In this document: in pieces, positions 7,793 through 13,730 of the stretch
Numbering within the stretch: position 1 is the first letter of the stretch
Layout of the letters: each line of letters begins with the position of its first letter
DNA from: Bin80 sp022820435
GTDB lineage: Bacteria; Bacteroidota; Rhodothermia; Rhodothermales; Bin80
DNA: 13,730 bases
Assembly: GCA_022820435.1 (NCBI GenBank)
Contig: JAJEFL010000193.1
Span: forward strand, 1 to 13,730
Direction of reading: 5' to 3'
Notes under the pieces: model-generated
What the model was told of the DNA's origin: nothing
Seen by the model: only the letters and a program-made list of their open reading frames with translations
Databases searched by the model: none
Position numbers and translations under genes: made by a program

Positions 7793-8440
7793 TTATATTG
7801 TACCTGTTCCTGAAAAAACCTGCAGTGCGTCTTGAGGTAATGGACACCCTCTCTTCAGCCAGTTCTCAATCGGTGATAAACCTACCACACGATAAATGGA
7901 AATCTCTTTGGGGGCCGGTGCTATTGCCTCTTCCGCATTCTGGGTGTAGTCACGGGCAAACACAAATATTTGGGGTGTCGCATTAATTCCTGGAAATTTT
8001 CTTGAATAGATATCTGCTCCCGTTCCATGCCATTTTCGCCCCGTCATTATTTCATCAAAATGGCCAAACCTGCTAAGATGGGCAACACCATCTGATGTGC
8101 GCCAATCTACTGACACCCCGATCACATTGAAAGCCCAGCCTTGTTCAGCAGATTTACGTTGCAATTTTAACTTCGCATCCTCAATTAATTTCGGCAGGGC
8201 TTCGTGGTTGCTATAGGCACAGGCAGAGGATCCGATAAAAACCATCACGAGTTCCTTTCCTGAAGCTTTTTCGTACGACGGCACATATCCAATTTCAGTC
8301 GATTTCTCTGGCCAATAAACCTCCACGATAGGGATCAACTGGAATTTTCCGCTGATTCCCAAAACAAAAAAAGAGGTAATTAAGACACAAGCTGACAAAA
8401 ACCACCACCGATTATTGCTAACGACACTTCCAAGGCCCAT
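7793..8440 (-). CDS. Membrane-anchored thioredoxin-fold protein with CxxS site
   Basis: A protein of 215 residues. An N-terminal segment with RWW followed by a hydrophobic span (about 13-29) anchors it, leaving the rest in the periplasm. The body has the thioredoxin order: strand ELVMVFIG (63-70), active-site SSACAYS with C74 and serine at the +3 position, the strand FNVIGVSVDW, and the cis-proline turn ATPQIFVF (P156). CxxS sites usually bind or isomerise disulfides or mixed disulfides rather than oxidise dithiols; that is family knowledge applied by inference. It starts 29 bases after the beta-propeller gene, so it belongs to the same transcript as the six-cysteine peptide, an obvious candidate client. 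A general TlpA/redoxin relative remains the alternative. A further cysteine (C199) lies near the C-terminus. Confidence 0.72.
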   Translation of the reverse strand: MGLGSVVSNNRWWFLSACVLITSFFVLGISGKFQLIPIVEVYWPEKSTEIGYVPSYEKASGKELVMVFIGSSACAYSNHEALPKLIEDAKLKLQRKSAEQGWAFNVIGVSVDWRTSDGVAHLSRFGHFDEIMTGRKWHGTGADIYSRKFPGINATPQIFVFARDYTQNAEEAIAPAPKEISIYRVVGLSPIENWLKRGCPLPQDALQVFSGTGTI

Positions 8441-8469
8441 CTCTTAGTAAACTGGTGATACTCCCAACT

Positions 8470-9642
8470 TTATCGAAAACTATGTATCCGAATCTGGGGA
8501 AAACCAGAATTTTCTGTGACGGTAAAGCGATATTCCCCATCTATCGCAACCAACACTTCCCCTATTTCAGGGCCGGCAGCCCCCAAATAAACGCCAATTC
8601 CAGAATGGGCGTTTACCATGAATGTGTGACTTTCTGAAAAATCTAAACCTCCTAATAACCCAAAAACTTTTTCACGAAAAACATAGGTGACATAAAAATA
8701 CTCCCCATCGGAAAACAATGATCTGCTGAATATAGAAGTGCCTGCCTCATACATTGCAGAAATATATGTAACTCCATTCTTCACATACTCTTTCAGCCTA
8801 TCTATCCGATAATCAGGGAACGTAACTTGCCAGAGTTGTTTCCCTTGATCCGAATAGCCGGTCATGGCCGGTATTTGGTTTGTGACTACCGCAATGGTTT
8901 GATGCGTTGAATTACATGCAATAAAGGTATCGCTCGCAAATTCAGATACAGATAACGGGTCGTGATAGACGTATGGCTCCCCGAAAGAAGTTAGCCATTC
9001 ACCATCCAAAGTGTATTTATGGATGATTTTCTGTTCCGAGGCAGGGGTAGTCATATCATAGAATACCAGATAGTAATGCCCATTCATCGCACATAATTGT
9101 CCGTTTGAACTGGGATACTTAGGGTGCTGCGTGGACACTAACTCAAATGTTGCCTCATTGCGTTCAAAAACATGATTGGTGAACTGATCCGCAATAATTA
9201 TCTGATTGCTATCTGGGACTACAAGCAAACCAAGGGGGCTTTCAAGCTCTCCTGGACCACTCCCAGAATTTGCCACGTTGCCAATCCAATCCCCTTCGTA
9301 ATCATATGCGCGAACCTCCGAGTGAATCATGTCCAAATAGTAGACGGTTCCTTTTCGATCCGTCTCCAGATCAAATACCAAGCCGATCATCTGAGAGGCA
9401 TCCCCCTCATTCACCCCAATCTCTGAAATACTTGACGAATCCCAGTGCCAGACCCCAGTTCCATCCACCTCGTGCCTCAGTTCGAAACGAGGATCGGAAG
9501 AGATTGGGATATTCTCTTTTGTTGGGTGCATTACGGTTTGCGCCCTTCCCGTTCCCTGAAAAAGAGTACAGAAGAACACTACCGTAAGAAATCTGGACCA
9601 ACATTGGAAATTGGTCGCAAATTTATGTAAAATGAGGTTCAT
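8470..9642 (-). CDS. Exported 6-bladed beta-propeller (NHL-like) protein
   Basis: I choose the ATG at 9640-9642 (390 residues): it is preceded by TAAGGGCAATT, a reasonable ribosome-binding site, it clears the peptide gene by 19 bases, and it opens a signal peptide (hydrophobic core about 18-29) ending in RAQ|T at 35. A longer frame from 9705 would overlap the peptide gene and lose the signal-peptide pattern. Repeated blades follow, with the hallmark GSGPGELESPLGL (127-139) leading to QIIIADQFTNHVF, and similar strands later (YTLDGEWLTSFG, GKQLWQVTFP). Such propellers are common in the Bacteroidota envelope, often next to small cysteine-rich secreted peptides. A binding or scaffold role is likely; no catalytic motif is seen. 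Codons are AT-richer than in the flanking acyl genes. Confidence 0.82.
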   Translation of the reverse strand: MNLILHKFATNFQCWSRFLTVVFFCTLFQGTGRAQTVMHPTKENIPISSDPRFELRHEVDGTGVWHWDSSSISEIGVNEGDASQMIGLVFDLETDRKGTVYYLDMIHSEVRAYDYEGDWIGNVANSGSGPGELESPLGLLVVPDSNQIIIADQFTNHVFERNEATFELVSTQHPKYPSSNGQLCAMNGHYYLVFYDMTTPASEQKIIHKYTLDGEWLTSFGEPYVYHDPLSVSEFASDTFIACNSTHQTIAVVTNQIPAMTGYSDQGKQLWQVTFPDYRIDRLKEYVKNGVTYISAMYEAGTSIFSRSLFSDGEYFYVTYVFREKVFGLLGGLDFSESHTFMVNAHSGIGVYLGAAGPEIGEVLVAIDGEYRFTVTENSGFPQIRIHSFR

Positions 9643-9661
9643 AATTGCCCTTATTCTACAA

Positions 9662-9940
9662 CTACCTGCGGATTGGAACTTTCCCATCGCCGGGGCCACC
9701 ACCACTTGAGCATCTGTAGGTTGAGCAGTGGGTTCCGTCCATGTTACACCCCTTGTTAGAGCCTGGAGCGTCCAAGCAATAACCTATCAGATATAATTTC
9801 AAGCACACATCATTCTCGCAAAATACCGTTTCAGAGGTAGCTGCAGCCCGGCTAAACAATTCTCCACCGACATAAGCGAACGATGATATGACCACAATTA
9901 TGATAATGCGAACGGACCAGTACTTCAGTCTAGTTGTCAT
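9662..9940 (-). CDS. Small exported six-cysteine peptide
   Basis: A protein of 92 residues. The basic start MTTRLKYWSVR leads to a hydrophobic stretch (about 12-24), acting as signal or anchor, and then a 50-residue tail holding exactly six cysteines (41, 46, 55, 65, 72, 77), spaced C-x4-C-x8-C-x9-C-x6-C-x4-C, with a glycine-rich basic end. The pattern suggests three disulfides in the periplasm or outside the cell. I do not recognise the family. It resembles in layout, not clearly in sequence, the NVEALA-type peptides that accompany beta-propellers in Bacteroides. It heads a three-gene unit with the propeller (19 bases downstream) and the CxxS thioredoxin-like protein. It has no clear Shine-Dalgarno, but a sigma70-like promoter lies 36 bases upstream. 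Confidence 0.68.
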   Translation of the reverse strand: MTTRLKYWSVRIIIIVVISSFAYVGGELFSRAAATSETVFCENDVCLKLYLIGYCLDAPGSNKGCNMDGTHCSTYRCSSGGGPGDGKVPIRR

Positions 9941-10272
9941 GATTTTTAGAATCAGATTTTAGGATACGAAACTGGAAGATACGAAATACTTCCCACATTG
10001 ACAAACCCCAACGGGAATTAGCGATACCTTTGTTCCACATCATAACTCTATCTCCGCCCCACCCCATTCATTTCACCAATACCATTGAGGCTTCCTGCGC
10101 CGCGAATCACGGGAAGATTCTTGCATCTCATTTGCCGGTAGCAAGGCCATGCCAGAGGTTTGAGCAACAGTAATACTTTGGGGAATCTTTGTTGATTAGT
10201 CGTTGAATCCCCCCTGCTAAATGTCATTCCCGCCCCCTTATGCATCTCGGTGTACGAACCGCCCGTGCACAT
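9941..10272. other. 332-bp gap between acyl-protein synthetase and peptide cassette
   Basis: Apart from the promoter-like elements near 9963-10004, I see no recognisable gene or RNA. A 74-codon minus-strand frame starts directly after the synthetase stop (ATG 10270-10272) behind a good GGAGGG, but its product has no domain, signal or plausible composition. The region may hold a decayed fragment or a junction left by insertion of the cassette. Confidence 0.4.
9976..10004 (-). promoter_or_regulatory. Sigma70-like promoter for the six-cysteine peptide unit
   Basis: The minus strand reads TTGTCA (9999-10004), a 17-base spacer, then TATCTT (9976-9981). These match the -35 consensus at 5 of 6 and the -10 consensus at 4 of 6 positions. 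The -10 lies about 36 bases before the peptide ATG. A nine-base direct repeat, GATACGAAA on the plus strand, occurs at 9963-9971 and 9979-9987, flanking the -10, and could be a regulator site. Its presence supports transcription of the cassette independently of luxE-like. Confidence 0.4.
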
Positions 10273-11208
10273 TCATCTGCCCTCCAATAAAAAATTGCAT
10301 CCCCTTAATGCACTTCCTGGAAAGCGGCCCAAAACTTCAAACCCATCTCCGCTGCTCACCCCCAGATCCTCAGTAAGAAGACTGGAAACTGTATACATAT
10401 TTGCCAAATCTGTGATCGTCAGAAGTCCAGGTTCTCCATCAGGAAGAACCCGTTTGGGATCGTGTGGGTCAACAACCTGCACACGCATCCATGGTGGGGG
10501 CATGTATACAGGTCCACCCCGAGAATAGGCTTGACTCAGCAGTTCGCACATCCCATACTCGCTCCACACCTGACTCTCTTGAATCCCGAATCCCTCCGCT
10601 AAACATGCATGCAGTTCCCTGCGGGTGATTTCTCTGCGGTTGGTTTTCATTCCTCCGGTTTCTACGATTCGCGCATCTTGGGGCAGTCGCCAAGGTCCTT
10701 CCTCTGCCAGCTCCAGAAGGCCGAATGCTGCACCAAAAAGTACGAGGGGGAAACCCGTATCTGGATCTCCAGGAAATCCCTCTGTCAAAAAGAACTGGCT
10801 CCGATCATCCCCATACCGCCGAATGAGAATCTTCAACATCTGAACAAGTGAGGACGCAGTGGAATACCCCGGTAAATGCGCCCAAATCGTATATGGGCCT
10901 TCCCCGAAGACAGTTTCAAAGCCTGCGCAGACAGAGTCCTCATACACGGCCAGTCGGCGCACAAAATGTCGACTTCGCAACCCGCTTCCGGTTGCACTGC
11001 TCCGAAATACACACTCTGCTTCCGAAGCTGGAAAGGTTACAACTTCCGCATGTTTGAATGCGGCTACCGGCAGGTATTTCTCTCCAAAGCGCCGATAAAC
11101 CTCGCAATGAGTCCTCTGGTAGGCCTCCAGCGCACGTTCAATCACTGAAAAAGCATTGTCCTCACGATTCAAACTCGTGAACCGGGTTTCTATCTCCGCA
11201 ATCGTCAC
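10273..11208 (-). CDS. LuxE-like acyl-protein synthetase / acyl transferase
   Basis: Adenylate-forming enzyme that activates a carboxylic acid for transfer to a partner, feeding an acyl reductase. The 311 residues show the nucleotide-binding block FRSSATGSGLRSRHFV (68-83), ETGGMKTNRREITRRELH (183-200), WSEYGMCELLSQAYS (215-229), TDLAN and a C-terminal RGCNFL (302-307). The last cysteine (C304) lies where LuxE-family proteins carry a late cysteine. These blocks match the Bacteroidota version of the family (PF04443 type). The start codon is GTG (11206-11208) and overlaps the redoxin stop as GTGA, so translation is coupled. The SATGS version of the usual SGTTG loop is slightly unusual. The cognate LuxC-like reductase lies downstream past the inserted cassette. 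Confidence 0.87.
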   Translation of the reverse strand: MTIAEIETRFTSLNREDNAFSVIERALEAYQRTHCEVYRRFGEKYLPVAAFKHAEVVTFPASEAECVFRSSATGSGLRSRHFVRRLAVYEDSVCAGFETVFGEGPYTIWAHLPGYSTASSLVQMLKILIRRYGDDRSQFFLTEGFPGDPDTGFPLVLFGAAFGLLELAEEGPWRLPQDARIVETGGMKTNRREITRRELHACLAEGFGIQESQVWSEYGMCELLSQAYSRGGPVYMPPPWMRVQVVDPHDPKRVLPDGEPGLLTITDLANMYTVSSLLTEDLGVSSGDGFEVLGRFPGSALRGCNFLLEGR

Positions 11209-11753
11209 GGCAGTTTGATCCGGCAGCCGAAGGACTGTGTTGAAGGAACGCTCACCGACTGCCCACTCGAAAGCTGGGCAATGACATCGCTTAGCCAGGT
11301 TTGCTGTACGGCTTGTGCATCCGCCGGTGAATCATCAATCCCGCCTGCATAGACAAGCGCTTTGTTCTGATCAAAAACAAATACATGCGGGGTTCGCTCA
11401 GCCCCCAGAAATTTCGCCAACTGCCCCCCGGAATCGCGAACATATGCCACATCATACTGTTTCCCCGGTTCTGCTTCTTTCGGAAAAACCACTGAATCAT
11501 TGCTGTTTATCAGAGCTATCGGAAGATTCGCCGTGTTTAGCGTCTCTACACGGGACTCGTACTGATCGGTCCAGTTGCAATCATTGCTCCAGAACACAAA
11601 GGCTGCCCCCTGCTCTCCAAAAAGTGCATGCGTTGATGTGTCACCACCACGCATATTTTGGAGTGCTATATCCGGCATCACCCCACCACTGGATATCTGG
11701 GCCGCAACCATACCGGGGACTAGAAATAAAGCGAGAAGAATAAAGCGATACAT
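11205..11753 (-). CDS. Exported PRX-like redoxin with a single active-site cysteine
   Basis: A protein of 182 residues. The signal peptide MYRFILLALFLVPGMVAAQ places it in the periplasm. The thioredoxin-fold order is clear: AAFVFWSNDCNWTDQYESRV (50-69), INSNDSVVFP (82-91), the cis-proline turn ERTPHVFVFD (119-128), YAGGIDDSP (135-143), and the C-terminal GCRIK (176-180). It matches the peroxiredoxin-like 1 family, whose members often read CNHCPY at the active site. Here the second cysteine is threonine (C59-N-W-T62), leaving one thiol plus C177. A reductase/isomerase role by a monothiol or C59-C177 mechanism is inference. It starts 38 bases after the transporter stop and overlaps the LuxE-like start by four bases, so it is physically tied to the acyl pathway genes. 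Confidence 0.83.
   Translation of the reverse strand: MYRFILLALFLVPGMVAAQISSGGVMPDIALQNMRGGDTSTHALFGEQGAAFVFWSNDCNWTDQYESRVETLNTANLPIALINSNDSVVFPKEAEPGKQYDVAYVRDSGGQLAKFLGAERTPHVFVFDQNKALVYAGGIDDSPADAQAVQQTWLSDVIAQLSSGQSVSVPSTQSFGCRIKLP
11685..11700. repeat. 16-bp direct repeat, copy 1 (inside redoxin gene)
   Basis: ACCACTGGATATCTGG occurs here and identically at 13339-13354, one copy on each side of the transporter gene. This copy encodes the residues just around the redoxin signal cleavage site (QISSGG). Confidence 0.7.
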
Positions 11754-11791
11754 TATACTGTCGTATGGTTTTACTGTACGTTAAGCAGATA

Positions 11792-13300
11792 TCATGCCAA
11801 ATTGTTGCTTGAGCGAATACGCATTGCCATTGCCTGATTGAAGATCAGCAGTATTGCGATGGCGACTCCCCATTGCAGAATGCATGTCATCAGACTAAAT
11901 GGATCTGTCGGATTATACCAGGTATCGGGAGCATAAACCGTTACCGACAACCACAACCACCATCCCAGTAACACGCATGCCAGAAGTGGTACGACATAGT
12001 TCAGTAAAGTATCCCAGGCCCTGCCGGAATTCCAATCTCCCTTCATGTTGTCAATTTCGTTCTCCCGGAAGGATCGTACGCCCTGCCGGATCACGAGGAT
12101 CGCCATAAAAGCGCCCGAAAAAATCAGGGCCAATCCCCACACAAAATCCTGATTTTCAAAAAAGCCGAGGTTAATTGCGGAGGGAACGCCCAGAACCAGC
12201 GATGCAATGGAAACCCCGACAACGGCATGCGAACGCTTAACACCATAATCCGTTACCGAGCGCACGACCATTTCAACCATGGAAATCAGCGAACTGATTG
12301 CGGCACAGGACAGGCCCAGAAAGAACAGAACAGCCAGGAGATTGCCCGCCGGCATTTTTGCAAACAGCTGTGGCATCCAGATGAATGTCAACCCTGTTGC
12401 TGCAGGCCCGCTGGTGCGCATGACTTCGAGCACTTCGGTACGGGACATTTCCTGACCAAGAATTGCAAACACCGTCCCGAACACGATGATTGCGGCAAGG
12501 ATCGAGACGGTATTGTTTCCTACACCGGTAATAAATGCATTTTGAACGGCTCCATGTCTACTTTGCATGTAGGCTCCATACGTGAGTACCAATCCCCACC
12601 CTGCACCTGTGTCCCAGGCATTCTGCGTCAACGCTTCCAGCCATGTCTTAGGATCTGCCAGTGTGGCCCAGTCAGGGGTAAACAAAAATTGGACCCCTTC
12701 GCCTGCACCCTCTAAAAACAGTGTCCGCACCAGTGCAATCAGTACAATCACCAGAAGCGTCGGAACCAGGATTTTATTCACACGCTCAATACGGCCAACG
12801 CCTTTCCATACCGCCCAGGCCCCCAGCGCAATCACCAGCGCATGAAACAATACGGGAAAATAACTACTCTGAAAGCCATCCCAAGCACCCTGTGCGGCCT
12901 CATACGTAAGGTCCGGTCCAAGAAAAACCATCCGTCCGAGATAGAACACACACCAGCCGGCGACAACCGTGTAATAAAATAAAATAGCGGCTGCAACAAA
13001 AACACAGAACGCTCCCATCCAGGTAAAACGATCTCCTGCAAGCTTTGTGAATGTCCCAATGACCCCCAACCGGCCTTTCCGTCCTAATGCATATTCTGCG
13101 ATGATGAGGGGAACGCTCCATATAAATAGAAAAACGAGCCATGCGACAAGAAACGCCCCTGCCCCATCATCTCCACTGTTCGTAGCTGCGATTCTGGGGA
13201 ACCTCCAGATATTTCCTGTCCCAACCGCCATACCCAGAACGGTTAAAAGCATCCCCCATCGGGATGTAAAGCGCTGTTTACTATTGTCCATCGTTTGCAT
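11792..13300 (-). CDS. Sodium:neurotransmitter symporter (SNF/NSS) family transporter
   Basis: Inner-membrane Na+-coupled amino-acid or amine symporter of the LeuT fold, 502 residues with about twelve hydrophobic spans. The TM1 signature GMAVGTGNIWRFPRIAATN (23-41) contains the unwound-helix residues that in LeuT contact Na+ and substrate. GAGAFLVAW and PLIIAEYALGRKGR follow, as in the family. Central segments such as TGVGNNTVSILAA and LSCAAISSLISMVE match the TM7 and TM8 regions. The substrate cannot be read from sequence alone. ATG at 13298-13300 and ATG at 13289-13291 are both possible starts; neither has a clear Shine-Dalgarno. It is followed at 38 bases by the redoxin and may share its transcript. 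Confidence 0.93.
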   Translation of the reverse strand: MQTMDNSKQRFTSRWGMLLTVLGMAVGTGNIWRFPRIAATNSGDDGAGAFLVAWLVFLFIWSVPLIIAEYALGRKGRLGVIGTFTKLAGDRFTWMGAFCVFVAAAILFYYTVVAGWCVFYLGRMVFLGPDLTYEAAQGAWDGFQSSYFPVLFHALVIALGAWAVWKGVGRIERVNKILVPTLLVIVLIALVRTLFLEGAGEGVQFLFTPDWATLADPKTWLEALTQNAWDTGAGWGLVLTYGAYMQSRHGAVQNAFITGVGNNTVSILAAIIVFGTVFAILGQEMSRTEVLEVMRTSGPAATGLTFIWMPQLFAKMPAGNLLAVLFFLGLSCAAISSLISMVEMVVRSVTDYGVKRSHAVVGVSIASLVLGVPSAINLGFFENQDFVWGLALIFSGAFMAILVIRQGVRSFRENEIDNMKGDWNSGRAWDTLLNYVVPLLACVLLGWWLWLSVTVYAPDTWYNPTDPFSLMTCILQWGVAIAILLIFNQAMAMRIRSSNNLA

Positions 13301-13338
13301 TAATTAATCGGTTCTATCCGGCAATCCGGCTGCTGACT

Positions 13339-13354
13339 ACCACTGGATATCTGG
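13339..13354. repeat. 16-bp direct repeat, copy 2 (upstream of transporter)
   Basis: Identical to 11685-11700. The similarity continues: a further seven bases (ATCCGGC on the plus strand) sit at the same offset in both places. Read in the redoxin frame this copy gives QISSG...PD, as in the redoxin, then stops, so it may be a scrap of a duplicated redoxin 5' end. Confidence 0.65.
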
Positions 13355-13361
13355 CAAAATA

Positions 13362-13658
13362 CTAAAAATCTCCACAGTCGGTAAAAAATTGCCGAATAAA
13401 TGTCAGACAATCTTCAGGAATTGAAGCCCAAACTGGAATAGATTGAATCCATAACGAGATCTTCAAGGATGGGGCTTCGTATGTCTCCGCCCATTCGTCT
13501 AAATAACGCAGGTTCTGGAAGAAGTAAGTGTGCAACATACACGGGTACACTATGACGACAGAACATAAAATTCCTCTAGCATCGCCAGAAATTTCGAAGT
13601 GCTGGTTGACAATCTGCCGAAGCACTAATTGACAATCTGCCGAAGCACTAGTTGACAA
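13362..13658 (-). CDS. Doubtful hypothetical frame starting inside the tandem repeats
   Basis: A frame of 98 codons from a TTG, the first ~20 of which are translated 23-bp repeat. After that comes non-repeat sequence with a plausible composition (a hydrophobic stretch GILCSVVIVYPCML, then YFFQNLRYLDEWAETYE and IPEDCLTFIRQFFTDC). It could be the tail of a gene broken by the repeats or simply noncoding. No family is recognised and no ribosome-binding site is seen. It ends 61 bases before the transporter start. Confidence 0.2.
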   Translation of the reverse strand: MSTSASADCQLVLRQIVNQHFEISGDARGILCSVVIVYPCMLHTYFFQNLRYLDEWAETYEAPSLKISLWIQSIPVWASIPEDCLTFIRQFFTDCGDF

Positions 13659-13730
13659 TCTGCCGGAGCACTAGTTGACAATCTGCCGAAGCACTATAGA
13701 ATAATCTGCCGAAGCACTAGTTGACAATCT
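13594..13730. repeat. 23-bp tandem repeat array running off the window
   Basis: TTGACAATCTGCCGAAGCAC plus three more bases recurs with exact 23-base spacing at 13606, 13629, 13652, 13675, 13698 (diverged) and 13721, with a decayed copy ending at 13605. Five of six visible units keep a perfect TTGACA. There are no unique spacers. The period is not a multiple of three, so it is not a coding repeat. The array continues beyond the right edge, and its full size is unknown. Confidence 0.92.
13675..13702 (+). promoter_or_regulatory. Promoter-like pair created within the repeat array
   Basis: The copy at 13675 has TTGACA (13675-13680) and, because the next copy is altered, TAGAAT (13697-13702) after a 16-base spacer. 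This is a near-consensus sigma70 promoter pointing rightward out of the window. The other copies offer only the -35-like box. Confidence 0.3.

Noticed and set aside
10150..10220. Imperfect hairpin GGGGAATC ... GAATCCCC
   Set aside because: Contains a mismatch and a 17-base loop and has no T run; too weak to call a terminator.
10048..10272. 74-codon minus-strand frame directly after the LuxE-like stop, with GGAGGG seven bases before its ATG
   Set aside because: The ribosome-site match comes from the end of the synthetase gene (LLEGR). The translation has no domain, signal peptide or conserved-looking segment.
6607..11208. Bioluminescence operon
   Set aside because: Only LuxC-like and LuxE-like genes occur, in their Bacteroidota form; no luciferase subunits.
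13594..13730. Tandem array considered as CRISPR
   Set aside because: Units abut with a strict 23-base period and no unique spacers, and no cas genes are visible.

Overview
The window is a single-direction stretch of a bacterial chromosome: every gene I can support lies on the minus strand. The taxonomic placement is inference. The acyl-CoA reductase (GCRNV motif) and acyl-protein synthetase (ETGGMK, SEYGMCELLSQAYS) are of the kind found in Bacteroidota and relatives. A TAnnTTTG promoter-like box, several genes with weak Shine-Dalgarno sequences, and a huge secreted Ig-like/Calx-beta protein fit the same broad group (Bacteroidota / Rhodothermota-Balneolota type). GC is near 50-60 % over most genes and drops to roughly 30-47 % in sampled lines across 7.8-9.9 kb.

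Layout, in the direction of transcription (high to low coordinates). (1) 13.6-13.73 kb: 23-bp tandem repeats carrying a TTGACA box, running off the window. (2) 13.36-13.66 kb: a doubtful hypothetical frame that begins inside the repeats. (3) 13.30-11.79 kb: a sodium:neurotransmitter-symporter-family transporter. (4) 11.75-11.21 kb: an exported redoxin, translationally coupled by a GTGA overlap to (5) a LuxE-like acyl-protein synthetase (11.21-10.27 kb). (6) A 332-bp gap, then a lower-GC three-gene cassette: a small exported six-cysteine peptide (9.94-9.66), an exported 6-bladed beta-propeller (9.64-8.47) and a membrane-anchored thioredoxin-fold protein with a CxxS site (8.44-7.79). (7) 7.65-6.61 kb: a LuxC-like acyl-CoA reductase. 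(8) 6.54-4.05 kb: a compact run of Holin-X/YqjE-like protein, glycine-zipper YqjD-like protein, adenylate kinase and polyprenyl diphosphate synthase, with overlapping or nearly touching genes. (9) 3.7 kb to the left edge: the N-terminal ~1,240 codons of a giant secreted repeat protein (signal peptide, eight ~96-residue Ig-like repeats, then at least three Calx-beta repeats), truncated by the window.

How the genes work together. LuxE-like plus LuxC-like enzymes together activate and reduce acyl groups to aldehyde, but no luciferase genes are present, so this is a non-luminescent acyl-reduction pathway. The lower-GC peptide/propeller/thioredoxin cassette sits between the two halves and looks inserted. 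It is the best candidate here for an undescribed system: a disulfide-rich exported miniprotein with its own envelope thiol protein and propeller. Separately, an 11-base G:C homopolymer just ahead of the giant surface protein puts an upstream ATG out of frame by one base, which looks like a phase-variable (contingency) switch or a homopolymer sequencing error.
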